Positions 1-6,058 of a DNA stretch of 6,622 bases are shown here, piece by piece. Both the position numbers and the translations under genes were made by a program. The DNA lies in contig SOKG01000183.1 of assembly GCA_004376205.1 (NCBI GenBank), positions 1-6,622 on the forward strand, given 5' to 3'. This DNA comes from Dehalococcoidia bacterium (lineage in GTDB: Bacteria; Chloroflexota; Dehalococcoidia; SZUA-161). Numbering within the stretch: the first letter of the stretch is position 1; the number at the start of each line of letters is the position of its first letter. Under the pieces are notes generated by a model. It saw nothing but the letters and a program-made list of their open reading frames with translations, did not search any database and had not been told where the DNA came from.

Positions 1-1644
1 ACAGTAGCCGTCGTTCATTTCTTCGACCAAACGCCTGAATTTCTCCTCCGACTCCCGAAGTGCCTCTTCTGCTCCCTTGCGCTCAGTGATGTCAGTGAAA
101 GAGGAAATCGTTTGGACGGGGTGTCCGTTATCGTCATTCACTATCCCGCTGAACACGTGAATTTGAACCTCTTTGCCGTCTCTTCTTCTCCCAACCAGTT
201 CTCCCTCCCAGGTTTGACGCTCGATCATCGTCCTTGCTATGTCTCTAACAACCTCATCCGGTTCCAAGAGCACCCAATAGGGTTGTCCCAATATTTCCTC
301 TTTCTTATCCCACCCCCATAGTCTCATGCAAGCTTGGTTAACATATGTTATCTTGCCTTCCATATCGCACATGGCGACAGCGCTGAGAGAATTCTCAACG
401 GCGTTTGCTTTGATCTGCAGCTCCTCTTCCATCTGCTTGCGTTCGGTGATATCCCTGACGATGCATATGACCTCAAGCTTACCTCCCCTCTTCGCAGCGA
501 GCGTCCTTGCTTCAACGATGATCCGTGAGCCATCCTTCCTTACCAATTCGAACTCGAACGGCTGTGCTTCCACACCGTCAGCACTTTTCGCCAGTGCCTC
601 TGTGGTTCTTGGAAGATAGTCGTCAGGTATAACCCCAAGCTCAAACACATTCTTGCCGACCATCTCCTCCCTGGAGTAGCCCAACAATTCCTCCGCCTTC
701 TTGTTGGTATCAGTGACAGTGCCATCGAAGTCATAGGCAGTGATGGCCTCAGGGGCATTTTCTATCAACGCCCTCAGCCTCTCCTCCGACTCCCGTAGCG
801 CCTCTTCTGCTTTCTTGCGCTCGGTGACGTCTATCGTTGAAAGCAAAACCGCTAGTCTTCCCTGAAATTCAGTTCTTGTTCCAAGGGCGGTTATCCATAG
901 CTCTTTACCGTCTTTAGTCTTCGCCCGAACCTCGTATTTCTGACGCCGCTCTTCTTGATACAAGTCCTCAGTAAAACCCTTGATAACTACCTCTTTGTCC
1001 TCAGGGTGCACAAAGTCGAATATGTCCACCCCGACTCCATCCTTGAGTACCGGATCGAATCCAAACATTTTCGAGGCACGACGATTGCCATAGACCACCT
1101 TCAGGGTTTCGGCATCAACAACAACGATACCTTCAAACGTGGTCTCCAGTAAGGCTAAATAGTCTTGCTCTCTTTGTTGCAGCGCTTCCTCCATCCGCTT
1201 TCGCTCAGTGACGTCGCGGTAGTTGACAACGATACCATTGACTTTGGGATCATCGAGTAGATTACTTCCGATACCTTCCATTAATCGCCACGACCCGTCT
1301 TTGTGCAGGAAGCGGACTTCCATCTGTACAGGTTGCCCCGGATTCTTGATGGAAGTATCGAACGTGTTAGCGACGCTCTGTACGTCATCTGGGTGAAGGA
1401 ACTCAAGCACGTTCCTGCCAATTAATGCTTCGGGTTTGTAGCCGAGGACCCGTTCGACAGAGGGGCTTTCATAACGTATGGTTCCGTCGCCGTTCAGAAT
1501 CGAGATGGCATCCGAAGAGTTCTCGATGAGCGCTCGAAAGTGTTCTTCACTTTCTTGCAGCCGCTCCCCGGCTCGCTTGCGCCGGCTGACATTGCGAGCT
1601 CTCAAATAGGATTTGTCTATCACTACCTTGCTCTTTCCTGCCAT
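1..1644 (-). CDS. Multi-PAS-domain sensor protein, C-terminus beyond the left edge
   Basis: This gene reads leftwards from an ATG at 1644-1642 and stays open to the window edge, giving 548 residues without a stop. It contains four complete PAS/PAC units, roughly residues 32-150, 158-277, 288-403 and 413-523, and the start of a fifth from about 530. Each unit ends in the typical PAC linker (DVTERKR, DVTERKK, DITERKQ, DITERKG) followed by a charged helix such as EEALRESEE. Units 1 and 2 carry the HPDD or HPED motif common in PAS_3-type domains. I see no signal peptide, membrane segment or LOV-type flavin cysteine motif, so the visible part looks cytoplasmic. The output domain (histidine kinase, GGDEF or other) is outside the window and cannot be named; the ligands are unknown. 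The start is supported by GGTGAGGAG, seven bases before the ATG. An in-frame GTG at 1659-1657 overlaps that site and is less likely. The gene is divergent from the NifV-like gene. Confidence 0.93.
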   Translation of the reverse strand, partial: MAGKSKVVIDKSYLRARNVSRRKRAGERLQESEEHFRALIENSSDAISILNGDGTIRYESPSVERVLGYKPEALIGRNVLEFLHPDDVQSVANTFDTSIKNPGQPVQMEVRFLHKDGSWRLMEGIGSNLLDDPKVNGIVVNYRDVTERKRMEEALQQREQDYLALLETTFEGIVVVDAETLKVVYGNRRASKMFGFDPVLKDGVGVDIFDFVHPEDKEVVIKGFTEDLYQEERRQKYEVRAKTKDGKELWITALGTRTEFQGRLAVLLSTIDVTERKKAEEALRESEERLRALIENAPEAITAYDFDGTVTDTNKKAEELLGYSREEMVGKNVFELGVIPDDYLPRTTEALAKSADGVEAQPFEFELVRKDGSRIIVEARTLAAKRGGKLEVICIVRDITERKQMEEELQIKANAVENSLSAVAMCDMEGKITYVNQACMRLWGWDKKEEILGQPYWVLLEPDEVVRDIARTMIERQTWEGELVGRRRDGKEVQIHVFSGIVNDDNGHPVQTISSFTDITERKGAEEALRESEEKFRRLVEEMNDGYC

Positions 1645-1770
1645 ACTGCGTCTCCTCACCCAAAGTGTACCTATTGAAATCCAGGAAACCGGCCGCCGGC
1701 TGAACGGTCGGTGTCCTTTCCAACTGAAGCTTCTCCTAAGAGTTTGGCCCCTAAACCAAATACGTCGCTC

Positions 1771-1789
1771 AAGACCGTTCGGTCGTCTT
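1771..1789. repeat. Palindrome, possible operator
   Basis: The core GACCGTTCGGTC (1773-1784) is a perfect 12-bp palindrome. It lies inside a longer sequence beginning AAGAC and ending GTCTT, whose two ends are also inverted copies of each other. The half-sequence GAACGGTC recurs at 1702-1709, in the opposite orientation to its copy in GACCGTTC at 1773-1780. The palindrome sits about 130 bases upstream of the PAS gene start. A dimeric regulator could bind here, but no regulator family is identified. It could also be chance in a GC-rich spacer. Confidence 0.35.
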
Positions 1790-1903
1790 CGACCTACGTA
1801 AACGAAATTAGCACATCCTTCACCTGGTATACAATGGTTATTTCGCGCAACTACAGATAGGAAAATAGTACTGCGACCGCTGTGAGAAAACCAGAGGAGG
1901 GAT

Positions 1904-1972
1904 ATGAGGTCTTACTATTCATATGAACGAGTACAGTCGCTTGCAAACCGAAATGTATTGTGTTATGTTTAG
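1904..1972 (+). CDS. Possible 22-residue leader peptide ORF
   Basis: An ATG at 1904 follows GAGGAGG (1894-1900) with only three bases between, and opens a 22-codon frame ending in TAG at 1970-1972. The peptide begins MRSYYSYERV and ends NVLCYV, with four tyrosines in 22 residues. It lies 59 bases upstream of the preferred TTG start of the NifV-like gene, in a position where a leader peptide could sit. I see no strong terminator or antiterminator hairpin after it, and it overlaps the candidate promoter at 1941-1969, so both cannot act in the simplest way. The ribosome-site spacing is short. It may be a chance ORF. Confidence 0.2.
   Translation: MRSYYSYERVQSLANRNVLCYV
1941..1969 (+). promoter_or_regulatory. 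Candidate sigma-70-type promoter for the NifV-like gene
   Basis: TTGCAA at 1941-1946 and TATGTT at 1964-1969 are separated by 17 bases, and each matches four of six consensus positions. Transcription would start near 1976 and leave an untranslated leader of about 55 bases before the TTG start at 2032. This placement would exclude a GTG at 1960 as the start of the gene. The match is modest and not unique in an AT-richer spacer. Confidence 0.25.
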
Positions 1973-2019
1973 AAAGCTTTGGCCAGATTACTAGTGAATT
2001 CGAGCGAGCAGGGGTATGT

Positions 2020-2025
2020 AGGAGG
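2020..2025 (+). promoter_or_regulatory. Ribosome binding site deciding a TTG start
   Basis: AGGAGG at 2020-2025 is a full Shine-Dalgarno core, six bases before the TTG at 2032-2034. It selects the TTG over the upstream in-frame GTG at 1960, which has no comparable site before it. Translation from TTG places the conserved DTTLRDGEQ motif at residues 7-15, as in characterised NifV proteins. Confidence 0.75.
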
Positions 2026-2031
2026 GGTGGC

Positions 2032-3189
2032 TTGAGTCTATTTATTGATGATACCACTCTAAGAGATGGTGAGCAGACGGCAGGGGTGGTGTTCACCAAC
2101 GAGGAGAAGGTGCACATCGCCAGGATGCTCGATGAGATAGGCATTCACGAGATCGAGGTAGGTGTCCCCGCCATGGGGGGCGATGAGATGGCAGCGATCA
2201 AGACTATTATCGCCCTGGGGCTGCGGCCGAGAATCCTCACCTGGAATCGGCCAGTTATCTCAGATATCGACTGCTCGCTGGAATGTGGCACCAGAGCTGT
2301 TGCCTTGAGTATCTCTGTCTCGGACATCCATATACAACATAAACTTCGGCAGAGCCAGGAATGGGTTCTGGAGAATGTTAGAAAGGCAACCAGGTATGCT
2401 AAGAGCCATGACCTCTACGTCTCGGTTAACGCCGAGGATGCCTCGAGGGCTGACCCTGAATTTCTTACCCGGTTTGCTCAGAACGCTAAAGAGGCTGGTG
2501 CTGACCGCTTACGCTTCTGTGATACTGTTGGCGTTTTGGAACCTTTCAGAACCTATGAAGCAATTCGCCGCTTGATCGAGGAAGTGGGCCTCGACATCGA
2601 GATGCATACCCATGACGATTTTGGTATGGCTACAGCCAATGCCATAGCGGGTATCAAGGCAGGGGCCAGATACGTCAATACCACGGTCAACGGTTTGGGC
2701 GAGAGGGCGGGCAATGCCTGCCTTGCCGAGGTAGTTATGGCTCTGAAACATATTGAGAAAATCGATCTCGGCATCGACACCACCCGACTTCGCGCTATCT
2801 CCCAATACGTAGCTGAAGTTGCACGGCGACCCTTGCCGGTCAGCAAGGCGATCACCGGGGACAGCATCTTTGCCCACGAATCAGGCATACATGTCGATGG
2901 GGTGCTTAAGCACCCACGCACATACGAGGCCTTTTCCCCTGAGGAAGTGGGTGCGGAGCGGCAGATCCTGGTGGGCAAGCATAGCGGTTCTCACACTATT
3001 CATTTCAAGTTCGCTAACGAATTCGGAATTGATCTCCCAGATGATTTAGCCCATGAAATCTTGGCACGTGCCAGGGCCATGGCGGTTAAGCGGAAGAGGG
3101 CCCTGTTTGACAAGGAGTTAGCGCTTATTTATCAAGAGGTGTGCAAGGAGAGACATCTTGACTTGCCCCCTTTGAGAATACCAGGGTAA
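2032..3189 (+). CDS. nifV: Homocitrate synthase family protein (NifV-like)
   Basis: The 385-residue product belongs to the DRE-TIM metallolyase group with homocitrate, 2-isopropylmalate, citramalate and Re-citrate synthases. These cytoplasmic enzymes condense acetyl-CoA with a 2-oxoacid. The TIM-barrel part carries DTTLRDGEQ (7-15; catalytic R11, metal ligand D12), EDASRAD (135-141), RFCDTVG (161-167), HTHDDFG (192-198; metal-binding H192 and H194) and NGLGERAGN (220-228). The C-terminal part carries HESGIHVDG (282-290) and VGKHSGSH (from 314). Length and sequence closely resemble Azotobacter NifV, including DTTLRDGEQ, EDASRAD and NTTVNGLGERAGN, rather than the longer LeuA with its leucine-binding domain. 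No nif gene is visible nearby, so the acceptor could be 2-oxoglutarate (homocitrate), oxaloacetate (Re-citrate) or another 2-oxoacid. The TTG start is chosen from AGGAGG six bases upstream; a GTG at 1960 would add 24 residues unlike the family. A recombinase gene follows after 27 bases. Confidence 0.9.
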   Translation: MSLFIDDTTLRDGEQTAGVVFTNEEKVHIARMLDEIGIHEIEVGVPAMGGDEMAAIKTIIALGLRPRILTWNRPVISDIDCSLECGTRAVALSISVSDIHIQHKLRQSQEWVLENVRKATRYAKSHDLYVSVNAEDASRADPEFLTRFAQNAKEAGADRLRFCDTVGVLEPFRTYEAIRRLIEEVGLDIEMHTHDDFGMATANAIAGIKAGARYVNTTVNGLGERAGNACLAEVVMALKHIEKIDLGIDTTRLRAISQYVAEVARRPLPVSKAITGDSIFAHESGIHVDGVLKHPRTYEAFSPEEVGAERQILVGKHSGSHTIHFKFANEFGIDLPDDLAHEILARARAMAVKRKRALFDKELALIYQEVCKERHLDLPPLRIPG

Positions 3190-3216
3190 TGTCCTAATTA
3201 ACTCTGGAGGGTCGCA

Positions 3217-4131
3217 ATGGATGAGGGTATTGCAAACTTCCTCTCTGCTCTCTCAGTAGAAAAGGGTTCTTCCAACAACACACTCGACGCATATAGAAAT
3301 GACCTTGGCCAGTTTGCTGCGTTCGTGCGTAAGCAAACCGCCAAGAGTGAAGGGACTCAGCTAGGCTGGGAAGTTGTTGATCGGTCTCTGCTGCTGAACT
3401 ACTTGGTCAACCTCAGGGAGCGGAGCTATGCGCCGGCCACTATGGCACGCAAGATGGCTGCAGTTAAATCCTTCTTTAACTTCCTGGTTGCCGAGGGCAG
3501 GCTGGAGAAGAGCCCGGCGGAGGGTATAGCCGGTCCCAAGGTGGGGAAATCCTTGCCCAAGGCGATTTCGGTTGATGAGGTCGCGAGATTGCTGGAGCTG
3601 CCGGATAAACGTTCCACCCCGGAGGGGAAACGAGACAAGGCAATGCTGGAGCTGCTTTATGCTACGGGGATGAGGGTGACCGAGTTGGTATCGCTTAACG
3701 TGCGCGATGTAAATCTGCGAGCTGGCTTCGTGCGCTGTTTTGGTAAAGGCTCTAAAGAGCGGATCATCCCCATTCATAGCAAGGCGATCAGAGCAGTCAA
3801 AGGCTATCTTGATGATGTCCGTGCCCGTCTCCTTGGGGCCACCGGAGAGACGGCTCTATTCCTCAACCGGCGGGGGCAGCGGCTCACAAGGCAGGGTCTC
3901 TGGCTGATCCTTAAGGGTTATGCCAAGAAAGCGGGGATCGAGACCGAGATAACCCCCCACGTCCTGCGCCACAGCATAGCTACCCATCTGCTGCATAGCG
4001 GGAAGATGAACCTCAGGGAGCTTCAGGAATTGCTGGGGCATGCCAATATCTCCACTACTCAGGTCTATACCCATCTCACAACCGAGCGCATGCGCCGAGT
4101 GTATGATAGCGCCCACCCTCGTGCGGAGTGA
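3217..4131 (+). CDS. xerD: Site-specific tyrosine recombinase, XerD type
   Basis: This complete 304-residue protein is a tyrosine recombinase of the XerC/XerD family, which resolves chromosome dimers at dif with FtsK. The N-terminal SAM-like core-binding domain covers about residues 1-95. The catalytic domain holds the full active-site set: R153 in ATGMRVTEL, K177 in FGKGSKER, H248 and R251 in HVLRHS, H275 in LLGHANIS, and the nucleophile Y284 in TTQVYTH. Length and spacing match E. coli XerD (298 residues), and GFVRCFGKGSKERIIPI resembles XerD more than XerC, though a single-recombinase XerC/D or XerH-like role remains possible. The ATG follows GGAGG (3206-3210) by six bases. The 27-base gap after the NifV-like gene suggests cotranscription, with no obvious functional link. 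I found no dif-like site nearby, and no attachment-site or integron features, so it looks like a housekeeping copy and not a phage integrase. Confidence 0.92.
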   Translation: MDEGIANFLSALSVEKGSSNNTLDAYRNDLGQFAAFVRKQTAKSEGTQLGWEVVDRSLLLNYLVNLRERSYAPATMARKMAAVKSFFNFLVAEGRLEKSPAEGIAGPKVGKSLPKAISVDEVARLLELPDKRSTPEGKRDKAMLELLYATGMRVTELVSLNVRDVNLRAGFVRCFGKGSKERIIPIHSKAIRAVKGYLDDVRARLLGATGETALFLNRRGQRLTRQGLWLILKGYAKKAGIETEITPHVLRHSIATHLLHSGKMNLRELQELLGHANISTTQVYTHLTTERMRRVYDSAHPRAE

Positions 4132-4226
4132 GCTCCTTCGGTGAGCAGAAGAGCTGAGAGCAGATTATCGACACCATTCTGGCTACGTCCCGGATATGAA
4201 ATCTGGTTGACTATAAAGGAAGGACA

Positions 4227-4256
4227 AGCCCAGTTGAGTCATCTCTGGGCTATTTT
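4227..4256 (+). terminator. Probable rho-independent terminator after xerD
   Basis: AGCCCAG (4227-4233) and CTGGGCT (4245-4251) form a 7-bp stem with an 11-base loop, followed directly by ATTTT. It lies 95 bases after the xerD stop and 26 bases before the next gene. It would separate the nifV-xerD unit from the downstream cluster. The T-run is short and the loop long, so termination may be partial, and a role as an upstream attenuator of the next operon is an alternative. A weak promoter-like pair overlaps it, TTGAGT at 4234 and TGTAGT at 4256 with a 16-base spacer. Confidence 0.55.
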
Positions 4257-4281
4257 GTAGTTATGCTCTAAAGGGGGTGAA

Positions 4282-4758
4282 GTGTTTGTTTCGGTAGTCG
4301 GCGGCAGTCGATGTTCTCGGCGGGAGGCCAAGCTTGCTGAGGAGGTGGGCGCTGAGCTTGCGAGGCGTGGTGTGACATTAGTCTGTGGCGGTTTGAGCGG
4401 GGTGATGGCCGCTGCCTGCAAAGGAGCCCGCTCCGCCGGCGGGACGACTATAGGTATCCTTCCCGGAAGCAGGCGGGAGGACGCCAATACCTATGTGGAT
4501 ATCCCCATCGTCACCACTATCGGCGAGGCGCGAAATGTGATTGTGGTTTGCTCGGGTCAGGCAGTTATCGCTATTTGCGGCGAGTATGGAACACTCTCCG
4601 AGATCGCTTATGCTCTGCGCCACAAAATCCCTGTTGTTGGCCTGAATACCTGGTCGCTCTCGAAGGGCGGACAATTAGATAGCTCGATAATAATCGCTCA
4701 GAGCGCCAAGGATGCTGTAGATAAGGCCTTGGCTGCAATCGAGGGCAGGGGAGATTGA
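4282..4758 (+). CDS. TIGR00725/LOG-like (SLOG fold) protein
   Basis: This 158-residue cytoplasmic protein has the Rossmann-like fold of the TIGR00725 and LOG ('lysine decarboxylase-like') families. Seen motifs are the N-terminal strand and loop VSVVGGSR (3-10), the glycine-rich LVCGGLSGVM (33-42), the GILPGSRRED segment, and CGEYGTLSEI (99-108), which corresponds to the PGGxGTxxE or GGGxGTLSE nucleotide-binding motif. The usual glycine pair is replaced by C99-G100, followed by E101. LOG enzymes release cytokinin-type bases from nucleoside monophosphates, but TIGR00725 members are mostly uncharacterised, so no reaction is assigned. The start is GTG at 4282, because the only in-frame codons between it and the upstream stop at 4258-4260 are not starts. 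AAGGGGGTGA immediately precedes it. The stop lies four bases before enolase, implying coexpression. Confidence 0.85.
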   Translation: MFVSVVGGSRCSRREAKLAEEVGAELARRGVTLVCGGLSGVMAAACKGARSAGGTTIGILPGSRREDANTYVDIPIVTTIGEARNVIVVCSGQAVIAICGEYGTLSEIAYALRHKIPVVGLNTWSLSKGGQLDSSIIIAQSAKDAVDKALAAIEGRGD

Positions 4759-4762
4759 CCAA

Positions 4763-6049
4763 ATGAAGGCTATCAAAGGCATCAGGGGCCGGCAGATACT
4801 TGACTCCAGAGGCAACCCCACGGTGGAGGTAGAGGTAGAGCTGGCCGATGGCACAGTGGGCCTAGCTGCTGTGCCATCGGGGGCAAGCACAGGCACCCAC
4901 GAGGCAGTAGAGCTGCGCGATGGCGACCCCTCTCAATTCCAGGGGAAGGGTGTATTGACGGCGATAGCCAATATTAAGGAGATAATAGCACCCGCACTCG
5001 TGGGAATGTCGGCGCTGGATCAGGAGGGAATCGACCAGCGGATGATAGGGCTTGACGGCACGCCGAACAAGGCGAGACTTGGTGCCAACGCCATTCTGGG
5101 GGTGTCGCTCGCCGTGGCTCATGCTGCCGCCAACTCAGAGGGGATGCCGCTCTATCGCTACCTTGGCGGTGATGATGCCCACCTCCTGCCGGTGCCCATG
5201 ATGAACATTCTCAACGGCGGCAAGCATGCCGAGGACTCGGTAGATTTGCAGGAGTTCATGGTGATGCCGGTGGGAGCGAGAAGCTTCGCTCACGCCCTGC
5301 AAATGGGCGCTGAGGTCTACCAGTCCCTGAAAACGGTGCTCAAGGACAGGGGAGCGAGCACCTCTGTTGGCGATGAAGGGGGCTTTGCTCCCAGCCTGGC
5401 TACGAATAGAGAAGCGGTGGAGGTGATTCTGGCTGCCATCGAAGCTGCCGGCTACCGCGCAGGGGAGCAGTGCTTCATCGCCCTTGACCCTGCATCCAGC
5501 GAGTTCTACGATGACGGCAAATACATCCTGGCAAAGGAAGGCGTATCCTTCACCAGCGCTGAGATGGTTGACTACTACGGCGAGCTCGCTTCCGCCTACC
5601 CCATTATCAGCATTGAGGATGGTATGGCGGAAGATGACTGGGAGGGTTGGAAGCTGCTCAGGGAGAAGGTGGGCAGCAGGGTCCAGCTTGTGGGAGATGA
5701 CCTCTATACCACAAACAAGGAGCGGCTCAGCCGCGGCATCGCCGAGCAATCCTCGAACTCGATCCTGATTAAGCCCAATCAGATCGGGACCCTCACTGAA
5801 ACGCTGGCAGTCATAGAGATGGCGAAGAGGGCGGGGTGGACATCGGTGATCAGCCACCGCTCCGGCGAAACCGAGGATGTTACCATAAGCGACCTCGCTG
5901 TCGCCATGAACACGGGGCAGATCAAGTCGGGAGCGCCCTGCCGTTCGGAGAGGGTGGCCAAGTACAATCGGCTCCTCAGGATCGAGGAAGAGCTGGGCGA
6001 GAAGGCCAGGTACGCTGGTATGGGCGCGTTTCATAGCTTGAGGCGCTAG
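4763..6049 (+). CDS. eno: Enolase (phosphopyruvate hydratase)
   Basis: This complete 428-residue enolase interconverts 2-phosphoglycerate and phosphoenolpyruvate in glycolysis and gluconeogenesis, normally as a cytoplasmic Mg-dependent oligomer. The active site is intact: the flexible loop SGASTGTHEA near residue 40, E164 in QEFMVMP, E205 in GDEGGFAP, metal ligands D242 (ALDPASSEF), E285 (SIEDGM) and D312 (VGDDLY), the catalytic base K337 in LIKPNQIGT, H365 in SHRSGETED, and K388 in QIKSGAPCRSERV. The last motif more often reads KTGAPARSERV or KTGS; the serine and cysteine here look like benign variation. The ATG is preceded by AGGGGAG at 4747-4753, nine bases upstream and inside the preceding gene. 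Spacing of 4 bases upstream and 9 bases downstream places it in the middle of a three-gene cluster. Confidence 0.98.
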   Translation: MKAIKGIRGRQILDSRGNPTVEVEVELADGTVGLAAVPSGASTGTHEAVELRDGDPSQFQGKGVLTAIANIKEIIAPALVGMSALDQEGIDQRMIGLDGTPNKARLGANAILGVSLAVAHAAANSEGMPLYRYLGGDDAHLLPVPMMNILNGGKHAEDSVDLQEFMVMPVGARSFAHALQMGAEVYQSLKTVLKDRGASTSVGDEGGFAPSLATNREAVEVILAAIEAAGYRAGEQCFIALDPASSEFYDDGKYILAKEGVSFTSAEMVDYYGELASAYPIISIEDGMAEDDWEGWKLLREKVGSRVQLVGDDLYTTNKERLSRGIAEQSSNSILIKPNQIGTLTETLAVIEMAKRAGWTSVISHRSGETEDVTISDLAVAMNTGQIKSGAPCRSERVAKYNRLLRIEEELGEKARYAGMGAFHSLRR

Positions 6050-6058
6050 AGTGCAATC

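Larger units (their letters stand above)
1645..2031. other. Divergent intergenic region between the PAS sensor and the NifV-like gene
   Basis: These 387 bases separate two divergently transcribed genes and should hold both promoters. What can be seen is a 12-bp perfect palindrome at 1773-1784, an inverted copy of its 8-base half (GAACGGTC) at 1702-1709, a GC-rich CCGG-repeat stretch near 1689-1700, a TGGTATACAAT element at 1825-1835 resembling an extended -10 without a recognisable -35, a possible -35/-10 pair at 1941-1969, and a 22-codon ORF at 1904-1972. The minus-strand frame of the PAS gene stays open up to 1914, but its translation there does not look like a PAS domain or any protein I recognise, so I treat it as non-coding. 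I see no tRNA, riboswitch or mobile-element end. Confidence 0.6.

Noticed and set aside
326..619. Plus-strand frames of 97 and 64 codons in the first 620 bases.
   Set aside because: They run antisense to the multi-PAS gene, whose minus-strand frame is continuous and full of conserved PAC motifs.
1825..1836. TGGTATACAAT as an extended -10 promoter.
   Set aside because: It matches four of six -10 positions plus the TG extension, but no -35 stands at a suitable distance and the similar minus-strand reading is equally weak. It is noted only within the intergenic description.
1645..1914. Upstream open extension of the PAS frame on the minus strand.
   Set aside because: The frame is open to a stop at 1914-1912, but the translation is not PAS-like. 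The only alternative start is a GTG at 1659-1657, and the ATG at 1644 has a good ribosome site.
2509..2978. Overlapping minus-strand frames of 122 and 141 codons inside the NifV-like gene.
   Set aside because: Both are shadows of the conserved plus-strand gene and overlap each other in different frames. No family is recognisable.
3361..3777. A minus-strand frame of 138 codons inside xerD.
   Set aside because: It is antisense to the conserved recombinase catalytic domain and has no recognisable domain.
3217..4131. Recombinase as the integrase of a mobile element.
   Set aside because: Length, catalytic spacing and GFVRCFGKGSKER fit a housekeeping XerD. No attachment repeats, tRNA or phage genes are visible.
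4143..4164. Short direct repeat GAGCAGA in the spacer after xerD.
   Set aside because: Two 7-base copies 15 bases apart are too short to support a repeat array or a dif-type site.
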